Of a stretch of DNA of 64,000 nt, positions 1-11,663 are shown one piece after another (position 1 is the stretch's first letter; the number at the start of each line of letters is the position of its first letter). The position numbers and the translations under genes are program-made. The DNA is from Mytilus edulis. Lineage: Eukaryota > Mollusca > Bivalvia > Mytilida > Mytilidae. A model generated the notes under the pieces. It did no database searches and had not been told where the DNA came from. It saw only the letters and a program-made list of their open reading frames with translations. The stretch lies in contig NC_092344.1 of the NCBI RefSeq assembly GCF_963676685.1, forward strand, positions 87,388,749 through 87,452,748, in the 5' to 3' direction.

Positions 1-201
1 TTTTAAAATTGTTTCACATTGTTTGCAATTTGTGAATTCTCTTAAATATGATATTTCAATATAACTGGATGAAAACGCTATGGTTTTTATCAGCAGTTTT
101 GGCTTTTTACATTTTATAAATGGCGAAATACATATGTATATTTAATTTCATTTAGCTAGTGTAAAATAGAAGATAGTTTAAAAAATTATATTTATTTACA
201 G

Positions 202-503
202 CATACAATGCTTCAGCCAGCAGTCCACTAACAAAAGAAAAGTTAGAAGAGATTTATGCCCTAGCAGTAGCTGAAGGCCAGTTAGGAAACTTCAGTATGA
301 TTCTAAATGGTACAGTGCTGGGAGTGTCTATAGCTGAACCTACAATTGATCCTTCAAGTCCGGAATGGGGTGCAATCACTACATCAGATGGATACCGTAT
401 TCTTGTCCAAGTTGACCATCTTGGTTTCAATACTAAACCCTCACCACTTCATGAAGGTGCACCATTTAAAACACAACCAAAGATTAATGCATATGATATA
501 GTG
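202..503 (+). CDS. Membrane glycoprotein, exon a (extracellular)
   Basis: The acceptor is tttatttacag at 191-201 and the donor is GTG|GTAAGT at 503/504. The exon begins with two bases of a split codon (CA|TAC) and ends on a whole codon. It encodes about 100 residues: an acidic helix (KEKLEEIYALAVAEGQ), then a beta-rich stretch (GYRILVQVDHLGFNT) ending NAYDIV. Reading past the donor reaches a stop within 60 bases. Confidence 0.75.
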
Positions 504-3500
504 GTAAGTTGGTTTTATACAGGAACTAAGTATCAGCATAAGTTATGTATGTTTATTTGAGTCATGGTACCATACACCTTGACTAAAATTAATTTGGCTC
601 GTTTAATTTTCATAAAATTTTGACAAAATATTTACTTTGACCCTTGGACAAAAATAGAAATAATTTAAAATACTTTAACCACATAATTTATCAGAAATAT
701 TTCATGGATAAATGGCAGTTTGACAAACACTAATTTTGATTATTGAGAAGCTTAATATTTACTTAAGAATAGAGCATGATTAAAATATTCAGCTTATTTG
801 TACAGAGTTATCTCCCTGTAGTGTTATGTACCACATTAATCACAGTTTGTACTTTCAACATAGATATATAGGTATATTAGGGATTTTTCATGTCGAAAAA
901 TATGAATAAATGTTTGAAAATATCATTTTTTTAATTTCAGAACAACAGAATAAATGATTTAGGAACAACTCAGTACCCATGGTATGTGACAGCTAGCATC
1001 AGACCAGGAACTGGAAATCCGTCTGCACAACTTCTAGGAAATACAACAATACAGTTTGTCAATGGCTGGGCTAACTTTACAAATCTTGCCATCAGTTACT
1101 TTGGAACAGGATACATTCTTGATTTCAACATCACCTCTCCTACTGAAGGAGAAAATATGACCTTGGCATCTGACCCCATGGACATTAGTGCCAGACCAAT
1201 CACAGCTGTAACAGTATCATCCACATCAGATGTGTATGAGTCATCTTTTATGTCTGTTGGTTTGGAATTAAGGGATGATATCACAGCAGAGACCATCAGT
1301 GACATTGCATGGAGGGTAGGTTTTTATCAAATTATATATACAGATTATCATTGTATTATTTACTTTAACAAAGAAATCATACATACTAAATTAACTAATT
1401 CACAAATATTTATTACTACAAATTTTTATTCAAAAGAACAGCTTTGGCCAAAAAAATAAATATAAAAATAAGATGTGGTATGATTGCCAATGAGACAACT
1501 CTCCACAAGAGACCAAATGACACAGAAATTAACAACTATAGGTCACTGTATGGCCTTCAACAATGAGCAAAGCCCATACCACATAGTTAGCTATAAAAGG
1601 CCTAATATGACAATGTAAAACAATTCAAATGAGAAAACTAACAACCTAATTTATGCACAAAAAATTAACGAAAAACAATAAAGTAACACATAGACAAAGA
1701 CAACCACTGATATACAGGCTCCTGACTTTGGACAGGCACATACATACAGAATATGGTGGGTTATACGGGTTATGGGAATCCCAACCCTCCCTTATACATT
1801 TTTAAATTTTGATGGCAGTTACTGATTATCGATAGGTAGCATTTCTGGTACTTGTAACAATTAATAGTGCATTTGATTTCATTGACATAACAACTGTCAT
1901 TGAATTTTCCTTTCATCTTATAGGGACATACATGGAATGTAGCAGCAGAAATAGGAATGCCAGAATTGTACAATGGTTCTTTACTAGGCACAGTCTCAGT
2001 AGCATTTGATGCAGCCACAAGTCAAGCTAACTTCTACTCTCTAAACTTAACCATGATAGGAATGACCGTCATCAAATTCCATGTGACCAGCACTCCAGCT
2101 GATTACGACTTTTATGTGGAACATCTTGTTCCTGTCAGAGGTACACAACATATCGGGATGACAGTAGAAGAGACAACAGAAATTGAATTGAAAATAGAAG
2201 CTGATTACAATTCAATCGTAGGATCTAATGATAAAAGTGCAGCTGCTATGTTTGGTAATTGGTTTGCCAATGCTTTCCCAGATATCAGATGTGACGGAGT
2301 GTCTCTCAGGGCTGGTAAGTTTCTATCAAATGTTTATTGAATTTACACAATTATAATTATTTTACTGAGTGTGTCGTCATAAATTTTGAATGCATGAAAT
2401 ACGGTATGAGATTTGTGTAAACTAGATACAATGAACAGTGTGCCTTTTTTTTCTCGATAATACACATTATGATTTTGTATTCAATCTTCATTTTTGGTCC
2501 TTCGTTATAATTAAAAACATGAGTACAGAGTATTCGAATCAACCGAGTTCGACACATCAGAGGTAATTATGCATTGATCAAACGAGAATTTAAACGGGAC
2601 CGAAAAATTACTTCGACTCATCCGAGTTTTCGACACAACAGAGTTCAACACAACAAGGTTCGACTGTATATGTGTTTTTTCATAGACTAAGGAGGCAATT
2701 CGAGATTGAAATGTGTTTTAGATTTTAGATTTTTATCAAATGTGTAAGGCTTAATTATTGTTACTCTATGTATATTTTCTGATTTTTTTGTGGCGGTAAA
2801 ACTGTCAAATTGTAAAAAAATTTCAGTGGCAACTCTTAATCTACAGTACTGTTAATCCTTAATTTTACAAAGGGACCATTTGTTCATAGATTATATAAGT
2901 TTTTATAGATTCGTATGTTTAATAATGTAAATTCTATCTAATTGTGGTTTTAATTTTATAGGCAGTATAATGGTTACCATGACAGTATCAGGAAGCAACA
3001 CTAATGTCAACACTTCATTATACTCAACATGTTCATTGATCAGCGGTGGTCAGTCATTTACCTTTAATGGTAATGCCTTGTCTCTATCAACTTATATGAC
3101 CTATAATGGAACTACTTTCTATGGAGTATCCTGCAATGTTTCAGTAAGTATAGCACAGACACGTTTATATCTCTAAAACAAATTTTATATGCCTATCTGT
3201 CGTCCTGGTCATAATGCAAAATAACTACCTACCATGACATGTAGTCAAGTTTGATGATGATAAATTTTTCTTGATTTGGAAGCATATTATAGTTCACTCA
3301 ATAGAAAAGCACAAATCAGGATTTTATGTGAACTTCGTGTTATCACTCACAATTCCTTAATTCATATTGGGATATATCTAATTGACTACAAAATTGCAGG
3401 AATTATAGATTTCATTATTTCTAAGATATTCATATTATTTAACCTTGCCAAAATTATATATAGTGTTTCAAGTTTACCAAACTATTAATATTTTATTCTT

Positions 3501-6500
3501 TTTTCCAGCCAAGTGATGATGATTCAAGTAACATAGCAGTTATAGCAGCAGCTGCCGTCTGTTCTGTTTGTGTTCTCATTGTTGTTGTTGTACTGTTTCT
3601 ATGGAAATTCAAGGTCGTTCCTAAAACCAAAACACATGGTATGTATCTTTTACAATAGCAGATTTAATGATTCACTGGATAAGGTGTTAAGGTGGCAGAA
3701 ACCAGTTATTTTACAATAAATCTTTAGAATTTCATTGGTTTATGATTTTATTTTCTTGAAAATTCATTCAAGCTTGTATACAAATAAAATGTATGGTTTC
3801 AAGGAACTAAGATGTGTGCGTGCTTATGTAAATATATAGAAAACCTTTAAATTTGGGTGTCTGTCCAGCATGGAGATTTAAAAATTTATAAATGCATTGC
3901 AAATAAGGCAAAAAATGTGATGCTCTGATACCAATCTAATCCTCACCTGCAGAATCCTGCTAAAAGCCGACAAGAATTTTAGCCAAAATTCAAGAGAGAA
4001 AGGATATTCAGTGAATTAGACCCTTGTCCGAACCTATCCTTACCATCAAAATCTCAAGATATTTTTGTTTACATAAAACTGAATTTTTTCCCCACTTTGA
4101 TTGGATGCCGTCAAGTGAGGAGACCACAATTATGACATCTGATTGGACCTATATGTGAAGGAAATCCCCAACCTGTGTATGCAACTACTTACTTGTGTAA
4201 TACAGTAGCCTAGAATTTACATTCATTTATTTTTTCAGTCCACATGATGCAATTATATACCTCAATACTTAACTATAACAAAATTTCTGCGTGGGACACA
4301 TGTTCTGGTACACCAAAACTGGTACCTGCCACCTTTAACCACTCATTGAAAACAATGTATTTCCATTTTTTTAGTCTGATTGAGTTCTATAGTCATTTAC
4401 CATTAAAAATACATGCATTTTTTATGGTTACAGCACAAAAGAAAACATTAATAGGCTTTGTAAGACCAAATTTATTAAAGCATTATTTGCGTCTTTTGCC
4501 GTCAAACTGCTTTAAATGCAAAAAAATTATAAAAAAATGATTGTGTTCATATTTAATAAATTTTATTGTGTGAGTTTTCTGGTACAGTGTATAAATTATC
4601 CAACAGTTTTTAAAACTACTTAAGTTTATTGTTTCATGCATGATATAAAACCACTTACAACTGATCTCAAGAAGTATTTTCCCATTGTTTGAGGTATTAA
4701 ATAGTCTCAATTCTTGTCACTATCATTGTTCTGTTGACTGCAGTGCTGAAAAAGGCTTAGTTATGAGTAAACTAATATTTTTGGTACATATGTTTCACTT
4801 TGTAGATCCATGATGCCCTAAACTAAGTGTACATTTATTCGCAATCAGTCTCATATCTCTACTCCCCATGAGCTAGCTGTGTAGGCCGCATGTTGAAATT
4901 GTAGAATTGCCACACCATTGCTGATGAGAGAGACCAGTTTTCATATTTCTGTAGCCTGTCCTACAGTATCATTTATGTAGTAGACCTATAAAAAAGGAAG
5001 AATTCATATATTCATAGTTAAAAAGTAAATAAATAAGAAAATGTCCATATCATATGAAATAAATCATTATAACAGGTAATATACAGTATAATCATCTTTT
5101 TCTTGTACTATGCTGAGGCTTATTTTACTTTTTCCTCTCTTTGTAATTGCTATTTCTATATAATTTATGATATAAAATCATTGTTTGGTGAACATAATCA
5201 TTTTAAAACTAATCAATTGAATGTCATTGTTTGTATTGGGATACAGAGTTATCTGTCTTGATATTTGATAATTCTTAAAATCCATGTAAAAATTATTTGC
5301 TTGCAAACAGACCTATACATTGACTGTGAATAAAAGAAATATAATACCACACACCTGTAGAACTCTTAAAAAGGCACATTTTGTGATATGTTAAAATCAT
5401 GTTTAGGCTTAAGGTGGCAGAAACCAGTTATTTTACAATAAATCTTTAGAATTTCATTGGTTTATGATTTTATTTTCTTGAAAATTCATTCAAGCTTGTA
5501 TACAAATAAAATGTATGGTTTCAAGGAACTAAGATGTGTGCGTGCTTATGTAAATATATAGAAAACCTTTAAATTTGGGTGTCTGTCCAGCATGGAGATT
5601 TAAAAATTTATAAATGCATTGCAAATAAGGCAAAAAATGTGATGCTCTGATACCAATCTAATCCTCACCTGCAGAATCCTGCTAAAAGCCGACAAGAATT
5701 TTAGCCAAAATTCAAGAGAGAAAGGATATTCAGTGAATTAGACCCTTGTCCGAACCTATCCTTACCATCAAAATCTCAAGATATTTTTGTTTACATAAAA
5801 CTGAATTTTTTCCCCACTTTGATTGGATGCCGTCAAGTGAGGAGACCACAATTATGACATCTGATTGGACCTATATGTGAAGGAAATCCCCAACCTGTGT
5901 ATGCAACTACTTACTTGTGTAATACAGTAGCCTAGAATTTACATTCATTTATTTTTTCAGTCCACATGATGCAATTATATACCTCAATACTTAACTATAA
6001 CAAAATTTCTGCGTGGGACACATGTTCTGGTACACCAAAACTGGTACCTGCCACCTAACAGTGTCTGGTTACAGGAATTCTTTGTGTTGAAAGTTTACTT
6101 GATACGGTGAACAAATACTTGAAAAATAATCTCTTCCTGTTAATACAAATGAACATAAATTTACATATTACATTTACTTTGTAATTTATAGTTTTCAATA
6201 TGAATTCACAATTTCTACTGGACAACAGATTTATCTAATTCCAAATCAAATATGTATTTTTTTTGGTAAAAAAAACAATATTTTTCCATAAATGTTTGTG
6301 TTTAAGGAGCAAAATATTATTTTACAATTCCAATGATGTAAAACTTGTAAAATTGTTCTTTATTTGATACAGTTGACTTTTGTCTAACTTCTGATTTTAT
6401 TGTCTTTCAGATACAGAAGAATATGGTACCAAGTACCATGGAAATAGTGATATAGATGATATTCTATTTAGAGAGCGTACCTTCATGAGTATTACCAATG

Positions 6501-6553
6501 CTCCAGTGGCCACTTCAATCAAAGAATCATACCCATACCCAACCAAAAACTAG
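202..6553 (+). CDS. C-terminal six exons of a large type I membrane glycoprotein (family uncertain; fibrocystin-L-like is a guess)
   Basis: Six exons join in phase: 202-503, 941-1315, 1924-2314, 2962-3143, 3509-3638, 6411-6553 (stop TAG 6551-6553). All have AG acceptors and GT donors. The product fragment is about 507 residues. Two extracellular repeats follow a beta-sandwich-like pattern (GNTTIQFVNGWANFTNL, then DIAWRGHTWNVAAEI and GSLLGTVSVAF), with many N-glycosylation sequons. Next comes a stretch ending in RCDGVSLRAGSIMVTMTVSG that resembles an SEA domain, then a Ser/Thr-rich region. A single hydrophobic helix (AVIAAAAVCSVCVLIVVVVL) ends in a WKFK stop-transfer, and a roughly 55-residue cytoplasmic tail ends in YPYPTKN. 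The 5' end lies outside the window, since the window opens in an intron. The layout fits the end of a PKHD1L1/fibrocystin-L-type surface receptor, but I cannot confirm the family; another large multidomain adhesion receptor is possible. Reality of the gene is well supported, identity is not. Confidence 0.82.
941..1315 (+). CDS. Membrane glycoprotein, exon b (extracellular repeat 1)
   Basis: The acceptor is ttaatttcag at 931-940 and the donor is TGG AGG|GTAGGT. It is exactly 125 codons, phase 0 at both ends, so it continues exon a directly. It contains the pattern IRPGTGNPSAQLLGNTTIQF, then WANFTNLAISYFGTGYIL, a fold typical of repeated extracellular beta-sandwich modules, and several NxT/S sequons. 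Confidence 0.8.
1465..1795 (+). repeat. Dispersed repeat, 'atgtggtatgattgcc' family, copy 1
   Basis: The block starts agatgtggtatgattgccaa and holds caacaatgagcaaagcccat, then agctataaaaggcc, caggctcctgacttt and gggaatcccaaccctc. The same block recurs at 9325-9620 and 44454-44614. In opposite orientation it recurs at 38055-38402 and, more decayed, at 52440-52592. It lies inside an intron of the membrane glycoprotein gene. It carries no ORF and looks like a short interspersed non-autonomous element. Confidence 0.75.
1924..2314 (+). CDS. Membrane glycoprotein, exon c (repeat 2 and start of SEA-like stretch)
   Basis: The acceptor is cttatag at 1917-1923 and the donor is GCT G|GTAAGT. The join with exon b gives IAWR|GHTWNV. 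The exon repeats the exon b pattern (GSLLGTVSVAFDAATSQANF, IGMTVIKFHV). It then runs into TTEIELKIEADYN and GNWFANAFPDIRCDGVSLRAG, the start of a domain resembling SEA modules. Confidence 0.8.
2962..3143 (+). CDS. Membrane glycoprotein, exon d (juxtamembrane extracellular)
   Basis: The acceptor is tttatag at 2955-2961. The exon starts with GC, completing a Gly codon from exon c, and ends TCA|GTAAGT. It encodes SIMVTMTVSGSNTNVNTSLYS, followed by a Ser/Thr/Asn-rich segment with two Cys, probably glycosylated, just before the membrane. Confidence 0.75.
3509..3638 (+). CDS. Membrane glycoprotein, exon e (transmembrane helix)
   Basis: The acceptor is a long pyrimidine tract ending ttttccag at 3501-3508; the donor is CAT G|GTATGT. 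It encodes PSDDDSSN, then about 24 hydrophobic residues (IAVIAAAAVCSVCVLIVVVV) and a basic stop-transfer (WKFKVVPKTKTH). This is a textbook single-pass type I membrane segment. Confidence 0.85.
3691..4334. mobile_element. TTAA-flanked miniature inverted-repeat element, copy 1
   Basis: The ends are GGTGGCAGAAACCAG and CTGGTACCTGCCACC, inverted complements at 13 of 15 bases. TTAA flanks both sides (3687-3690 and 4335-4338), the target-site duplication of piggyBac-type transposons. The ~643 bp interior has no transposase. A second copy of the same length, with no mismatch I could see, is at 5413-6055 in the same intron. Confidence 0.85.
5413..6055. mobile_element. TTAA-flanked miniature inverted-repeat element, copy 2
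   Basis: This element has the same 643 bp body and ends as the copy 1.7 kb upstream, in the same orientation. TTAA precedes it (5409-5412). On the right the flank reads TAAC, so the duplication is imperfect, possibly through loss of a base. The near-identity implies very recent insertion, local duplication, or an assembly artefact. Confidence 0.85.
6411..6553 (+). CDS. Membrane glycoprotein, last exon (cytoplasmic tail)
   Basis: The acceptor is attgtctttcag at 6399-6410. The first two bases complete an Asp codon from exon e. The tail reads DTEEYGTKYHGNSDIDD, then FRERTFMSI, ending YPYPTKN and a TAG stop. It lies 2.8 kb downstream of the membrane exon, across an intron holding two near-identical mobile elements. 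Confidence 0.78.
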
Positions 6554-6653
6554 AAATACAGATAGAACAAGAAATGGAAAAATGTAACTTCAATAGACTA
6601 GAATATTTTTGTAAATCTTTTAATAGTGCTGGAGATTCAAATACATGTACATG

Positions 6654-6712
6654 GTATGGTCAGGTTGTTGTCTCTTTGGCACATTCCCCATTTCCATTTT
6701 CAATTTTACAGT
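6654..6712 (+). repeat. Retroelement-tail fragment in the 3' region of the membrane glycoprotein gene
   Basis: The segment reads gtcaggttgttgtctctttg, gcacattccccatttcc, attttcaattttac. It matches the terminal segment of the truncated retroelement at 39.0-40.1 kb (gttgttgcctctttgacaca at about 40100). It begins 100 bases after the stop codon, so it may be transcribed in the 3' UTR. Confidence 0.7.
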
Positions 6713-7494
6713 AATTATTAAACAAACAAAAAATGTAACATATGTTCTTTTAAATTTTTTAAAGATTTATTTTCTGACGACACTTCTGTACTGTATTGTA
6801 ATTATTGTAAATTACAACCTTTCTACAATCAGTATTAGTATTAGATGTTTTTCTGCAATTTGTATGAAACTTAATCCAGCAAAGAAGTTCAGGAATTTAG
6901 CTTGTTTTACTACAGCAAGAATATATTCTTAACTTTCCAATACATACACATACTCATTAAATTGCAATATAAATGTTTTATATTTTTTAACTTATTTTGT
7001 AATATTTTTTTAGATTTTATATATTTTATACTTGACAATGCACAAAACTACTTCTCAATACACTTTCATATATGTCTCTATCCTTGTAAAAAACATAATT
7101 TGCAATATCAATTTTTATTGTCTTTTTACAAGATTCTAATTGAAACAAGCCTTACCAATGATAATTTATTTTGTAAATTTCACAATAATTAGTGGCTGCA
7201 GAGAAAAAAAAGAAAGTCAATAGCAACTTATTTCAAGATAACAAATAATTCTGGCCAGTACTCTAGTTTTGAATCCCATAATATAAATCTTTGATATTTA
7301 TTCTGTTACCCTTACATATATCAACTTATTCCCTCCTGTCTTTACCTAGAAATGTTGAGAAGTAATTGTGCAAATATCTGTGATATTTTGTTAGTCGTCC
7401 GTGATATATATTTTATTCTAACCTATCTGTGATAGGCATTTTATTGCAATCTATCTGTGATAGATCTTCCTTTGTTTTCTGTTATCTTTTTATA

Positions 7495-7500
7495 AATAAA
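7495..7500 (+). terminator. Possible polyadenylation signal of the membrane glycoprotein gene
   Basis: An AATAAA hexamer lies about 940 bases after the stop codon and is followed by a T-rich stretch (ttctttattctttttttatg). It is plausible as the end of a long 3' UTR, but no transcript evidence is available. Confidence 0.35.
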
Positions 7501-7649
7501 GCATTTTCTTTATTCTTTTTTTATGATACAGTCTAATAAAATATTTGGCCATGAAATTTGGGTCAAAAGTCTAATTTCTATGATTAGAAAGATCATATCA
7601 TACTGAATGTGTGTACTACTGGTAAGTTGATTGGACTTCAACTTCTTAG

Positions 7650-8825
7650 AATAAAGGGCTGCGCTTTAGCGCATGATACGCCCGTTGCTCTTTTAACTTG
7701 TCTTTTATGCTTTAAATGAATTTATATGATCAACTAGAAATATATATACAAATCAAAAGGGATGTTACATTAATATATTCACCAAAGTTTCATAAAATCC
7801 CCCTTTTTTTAAGTATAAAAATTCATTACTTAAGAAAACGTAAAATCTAAAATTTATAAAAATGGAAAGGGAGCTTATGTCAATAGATATAAACAATTTA
7901 TCAAAGTTGCATAAAATTTTGTGAAAGTGTTAGTTATTGTCCCAAAATTGGAAAATCATCCCTTTTTTAAGCATAAAAATTCATAACACAGAAATGTAAA
8001 ATCTGAAATTTATAAAAATTGAAAGGGAGCTTACATCAATAGATATAAACAATTCACCAAAGTTTCATGGACATTGGTGAAAGCCTTTTTGAGTTATTGT
8101 CCGAAGTGTTGAAAATCCCCCTTTTTTTATGAATAAAGCCCCACAAATCCAAAACTTAAAATCTGAAATTTATAAAAATTGAAAAGGAGCTTACATCAAT
8201 AGATATAAACAATTCACCAAAGTTTCATGGACATTGGTAAAAGCCTTTTTGAGTTATTGTCTGAAGTGTTGAAAATCCCCCTTTTTTATGAATAAAGCCC
8301 CATAAATCCAAAACTTAAAATCTGAAATTTATTAAAATTGAAAGGGAGCTTACATCAATAGATATAAACAATTCACCAAAGTTTCATGGACATTGGTGAA
8401 AGCCTTTTTGAGTTATTGTCCAAAGTGTTGAAAACCCCCCCCTTTTTTATGAATAAAGCCCCATAAATCCAAAACTTAAAATCTGAAATTTATAAAAATT
8501 GAAAGGGAGCTTTCATCAATAGATATAAACAATTCACCAAAGTTTCATGGACATTGGTGAAAGCCTTTTTGAGTTATTGTCCGAAGTGTTGAAAATCCCC
8601 CCTTTTTTATGAATAAAGCACCATAAATCCAAAACTTAAAATCTGAAATAAAAAAAAAACGAAAGGGAGCTTAGGTCAATAAATATAAACAATTCACTTA
8701 AGTTTCATGGAAATTGGTGAAAGTGTTTTTGAGTTATTGTCCGAAGTGTGGACGGACAGACGGACGGACGGACAACAGTATACCATAATATGTCCCGTCT
8801 AAAAGACGACGGGCGTATAAAAACT
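7650..8825. mobile_element. Helitron/Helentron-like element with a ~160 bp tandem array
   Basis: The left end has a TGCGC-ttta-GCGCA hairpin, then ATACGCCCGT at 7676-7685. The right end carries the inverted copy ACGGGCGTAT at 8809-8818, preceded by a GTCT/AGAC hairpin and a (GACG)n tract. Between them are about six units of ~160 bp, each with gttgaaaatccccc, aatctgaaatttataaaaatt, atagatataaacaattcacc and agtttcatggacattggtga. Subterminal inverted repeats plus tandem units match bivalve 'pearl'/HINE-type elements as I recall them. Confidence 0.7.
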
Positions 8826-8934
8826 ATCTTGTCCAAAAACCTAAAGCCTAAGTGTACAGAAATATGGATAAAAGGGCACACATACCGCAAAACATAATGC
8901 CTCTAGGTGGTGCATAAATTCAGTTCATAAAGCG

Positions 8935-9300
8935 TGTGACTGTATGGATACCTCAATATCAATGAACAAAACAGCACTCTTTTCTACAGGAAATGATCAT
9001 TTTAGCCTATTCAGACTAAAGGTCTAAGCATCACTGGATGAGTCTTATGTAGACTAAACACATGTCTGGCATATTAAATTATAAGCCTAGTACCTTTGAT
9101 AACTATTGTCATCAAAGCCTTTGACTAAATAGTGTTGACATTGCTGGAATATCACAAGTTATTAATTATTATGCTAGATGAGCAATTCTAGTGGTCCATC
9201 AATCCTAGCATAGATAATATCAAGTTTGTTTAATTTATCTATAATCAATGTTAAGATACATGAAGACCTTTTTCTCTATACTTGACTGGCATTGACTAAG
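8935..9300 (+). repeat. Decayed hammerhead-bearing repeat
   Basis: The segment 9028-9100 is homologous to the hammerhead repeat at 37211-37290, with the order GCATCA, core, GTCT..AGAC, GTCTGGC, then cctagtacctttgataact. The core has a one-base insertion (CTGGATGA) and GAAA has become TAAA, so self-cleavage is not expected. The rest of the interval is AT-rich with no gene. Confidence 0.6.
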
Positions 9301-9324
9301 TCAAAATGCAAGACTAATTATAAA

Positions 9325-9620
9325 AAAAGATGTGGTATGGTTGCCAATAAGACAACTTTTCACAAGAGACCAAATGACACAGAAATTAACAGTTATAGGT
9401 CACCATACAGCCTTCCACAATGTGTAAAGCCCATACTGCATAGTCCATTATAAAATGCCCTGAAATAACAAATGTAAAACAATTCAAATAAGAAAACAAA
9501 CAGCCTAATTTATGTACAAAACAATACACTAAAAAACAGATATATAACACCGCAACAAACGACACCCATCGAATTGCAGGCTCCTGACTTGGGACAGGGC
9601 ACTAAACCAATCCCTAATCC
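9325..9620 (+). repeat. Dispersed repeat, 'atgtggtatgattgcc' family, copy 2
   Basis: The order agatgtggtatggttgccaa, agaccaaatgacacagaaat, ctccacaatgtgtaaagccc and caggctcctgacttgggaca is the same as at 1465-1795. It interrupts the left side of the tandem element at 9720-10735. Confidence 0.7.
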
Positions 9621-9719
9621 TTGGACAGAGGTGCAACAGCATAATTCAAGTACTGTACAAAACAAGGCATTCTGTGAGTATTGCATGGCAATACATAGAC
9701 AGCTACCGGTTAAAAATTC

Positions 9720-10735
9720 ATTGTAATGGAATGAAATTCTTATTTGATCTATAATGTCATTGTGTAAACTGAATAAGAATATCAAGTCAAAATCTTCAAG
9801 CATGACAAAAAAAAAAATATTGAAAGCTGATCATTTAAGTGAATTTTTTATGTCCAAAGACCATAACTCTGCACAAAATCTGCAGACTGGAACAAAATTC
9901 CAACTTGATTTGTAACTTGTCATGATAAAACTATATACCAATTATCAAATCAATATTTTAAAGACTGACAAACAAACCTTCCACTAATTTCTTCAAACAA
10001 TTTACCAAAGAAAAGGGGGGGAAAAATACATGTTAACGGGCACCCACCACTCCCTATACCCAACAGATGGTGTAACAATACGGCATAAGAGCAAACTAAA
10101 AAAGTCAGGTGAAAAAGAATTTACTCATCAAATGGGTACTAATAGAAATACATCTAACAAAAACACAGAGTGGATGTGGCTGGATAGGACTTATGTTTTT
10201 GGTTGCAGCACCCATTTTTTAAAGTTTGTGAATAGGTTAGTTTAATGTTTGGTATCCAGTTGATCTATTTCTTGTCATGGTGTAAACTTAATAACAAATA
10301 TCAAGTCAATATCTTCAAGCATGACAAAAAAAGTGTTAAAACTGATTATTAGAGTGAATTTTGTAAGTCCAAGGACCACAAAATCATCAGAACAGAACAA
10401 AATTCAAACTTGAACTGAAACTTGTCATGATAAAACTATATACCAATTATAAGATGAATATCTTCCAGAATGACAAAAAAAGTAAAGAAAACTGATTATT
10501 TTAGTTAATTACCTAAGTCAAAAGACCATAACTCTGCAAAAATTATCAGGTTGGAACAAAATTCAAACTTTAATCTGTAACTTGTCATGATAAAACATTA
10601 AGACAGTACACCAAATATCAAATAAGTATCTTCAATAATGAAGAAAAACTGTGGAAAACTACTTTGCTGAAGTGACTGATGAACAGACAGAGTGCAAACC
10701 TATAGTCCCCTTTGACCTCGGTGTTAGGGGACAAA
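9720..10735. mobile_element. Degenerate tandem-unit element (~155 bp units)
   Basis: At least three units share tatcaagtcaatatcttcaa, gcatgacaaaaaaagt, agaccataactctgca, ggaacaaaattcaaactt and cttgtcatgataaaactata. One unit is interrupted near 9965-10240 by unrelated sequence. The array ends in gatgaacagacagagtgcaa and tttgacctcggtgttagggg. It has the same style as the other tandem elements in the window, but no clean inverted ends were found. Confidence 0.55.
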
Positions 10736-11490
10736 CAATACTAAAGCACATAGTGACATCATAGAAGATTAAAAACAGCTAACAAATTATGAACAATATT
10801 TTATTATATCAAATGTAACCACAGATTTACATTAACAGGGTTATAAAAACAACTAACATATTGTTAACAGTTAGCTGTTTAGCACTTTAAATTATAAGAA
10901 ATATGTTATATGCAAACTATATCGGTTGCTGTCATTTTTCCATACATACTCAATTTTTTATAGATATAAATTTTCATTTTTTTTTTCATCTATCACATTT
11001 TTTTTTCACAAATCATATTTGCAACAGATACTCATAAAGAAAGAAAAAAGAGAAATTAACCTTTATTTCTCCAGATATTTCTTTCTAAAGCTTAATGAAA
11101 TTTCAATTCACATCTGATAAGATGTTTCAATGATAGTGTTTCAATCAGCCAATACAAGTATCAATTATTCAAAACCTGATTTTAATTAGTTGTGTAAAAC
11201 TAATGATAAAAGTCTATCACATAGAATAAATATGTTTAAGTTTTGTTTACAGCAGTTGTAAGGAAAAATGAAAGCTACCATATACATTTCACAGATTACT
11301 ATACTTTAACATAGCACTTAATAGATCAGAATCATTATAATTCACATTTATATATCCTAAATGAAAAAATGGCCATGGTTGTATCAATACGATATGAATA
11401 ATAATACTTACATCAAAAGAGGGTAAATATTGTCTATTTAAAGAAGCTAGCAAAAAATAGGCAGTTTAATAGCTTATAATTTTACAATTG

Positions 11491-11663
11491 GCCGTTTCAG
11501 AATCTAAAGCATCATGGGTAATTTCATTGTTCGTACCCCAAAGTGAAAATAACGTTACGTCATTGGTTGAATTTCCATTGTTTATAAAGTTTTAAACCAA
11601 TCAAAACGCTTTGGTGTACGCTTTTGAAAATATTACCCAGGATGCATTAGATTCTGAAACGGC
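11491..11663. mobile_element. 173-bp miniature inverted-repeat element
   Basis: The left end is GCCGTTTCAGAATCTAAAGC and continues ATCATGGGTAAT. The right end is the inverted copy ATTACCCAGGATGCAT, then TAGATTCTGAAACGGC. The inverted repeats are about 32 bp with only a few mismatches, and together make up a third of the element. There is no coding capacity. It lies about 350 bases past the transketolase stop, so it may be in its 3' UTR. Confidence 0.85.
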
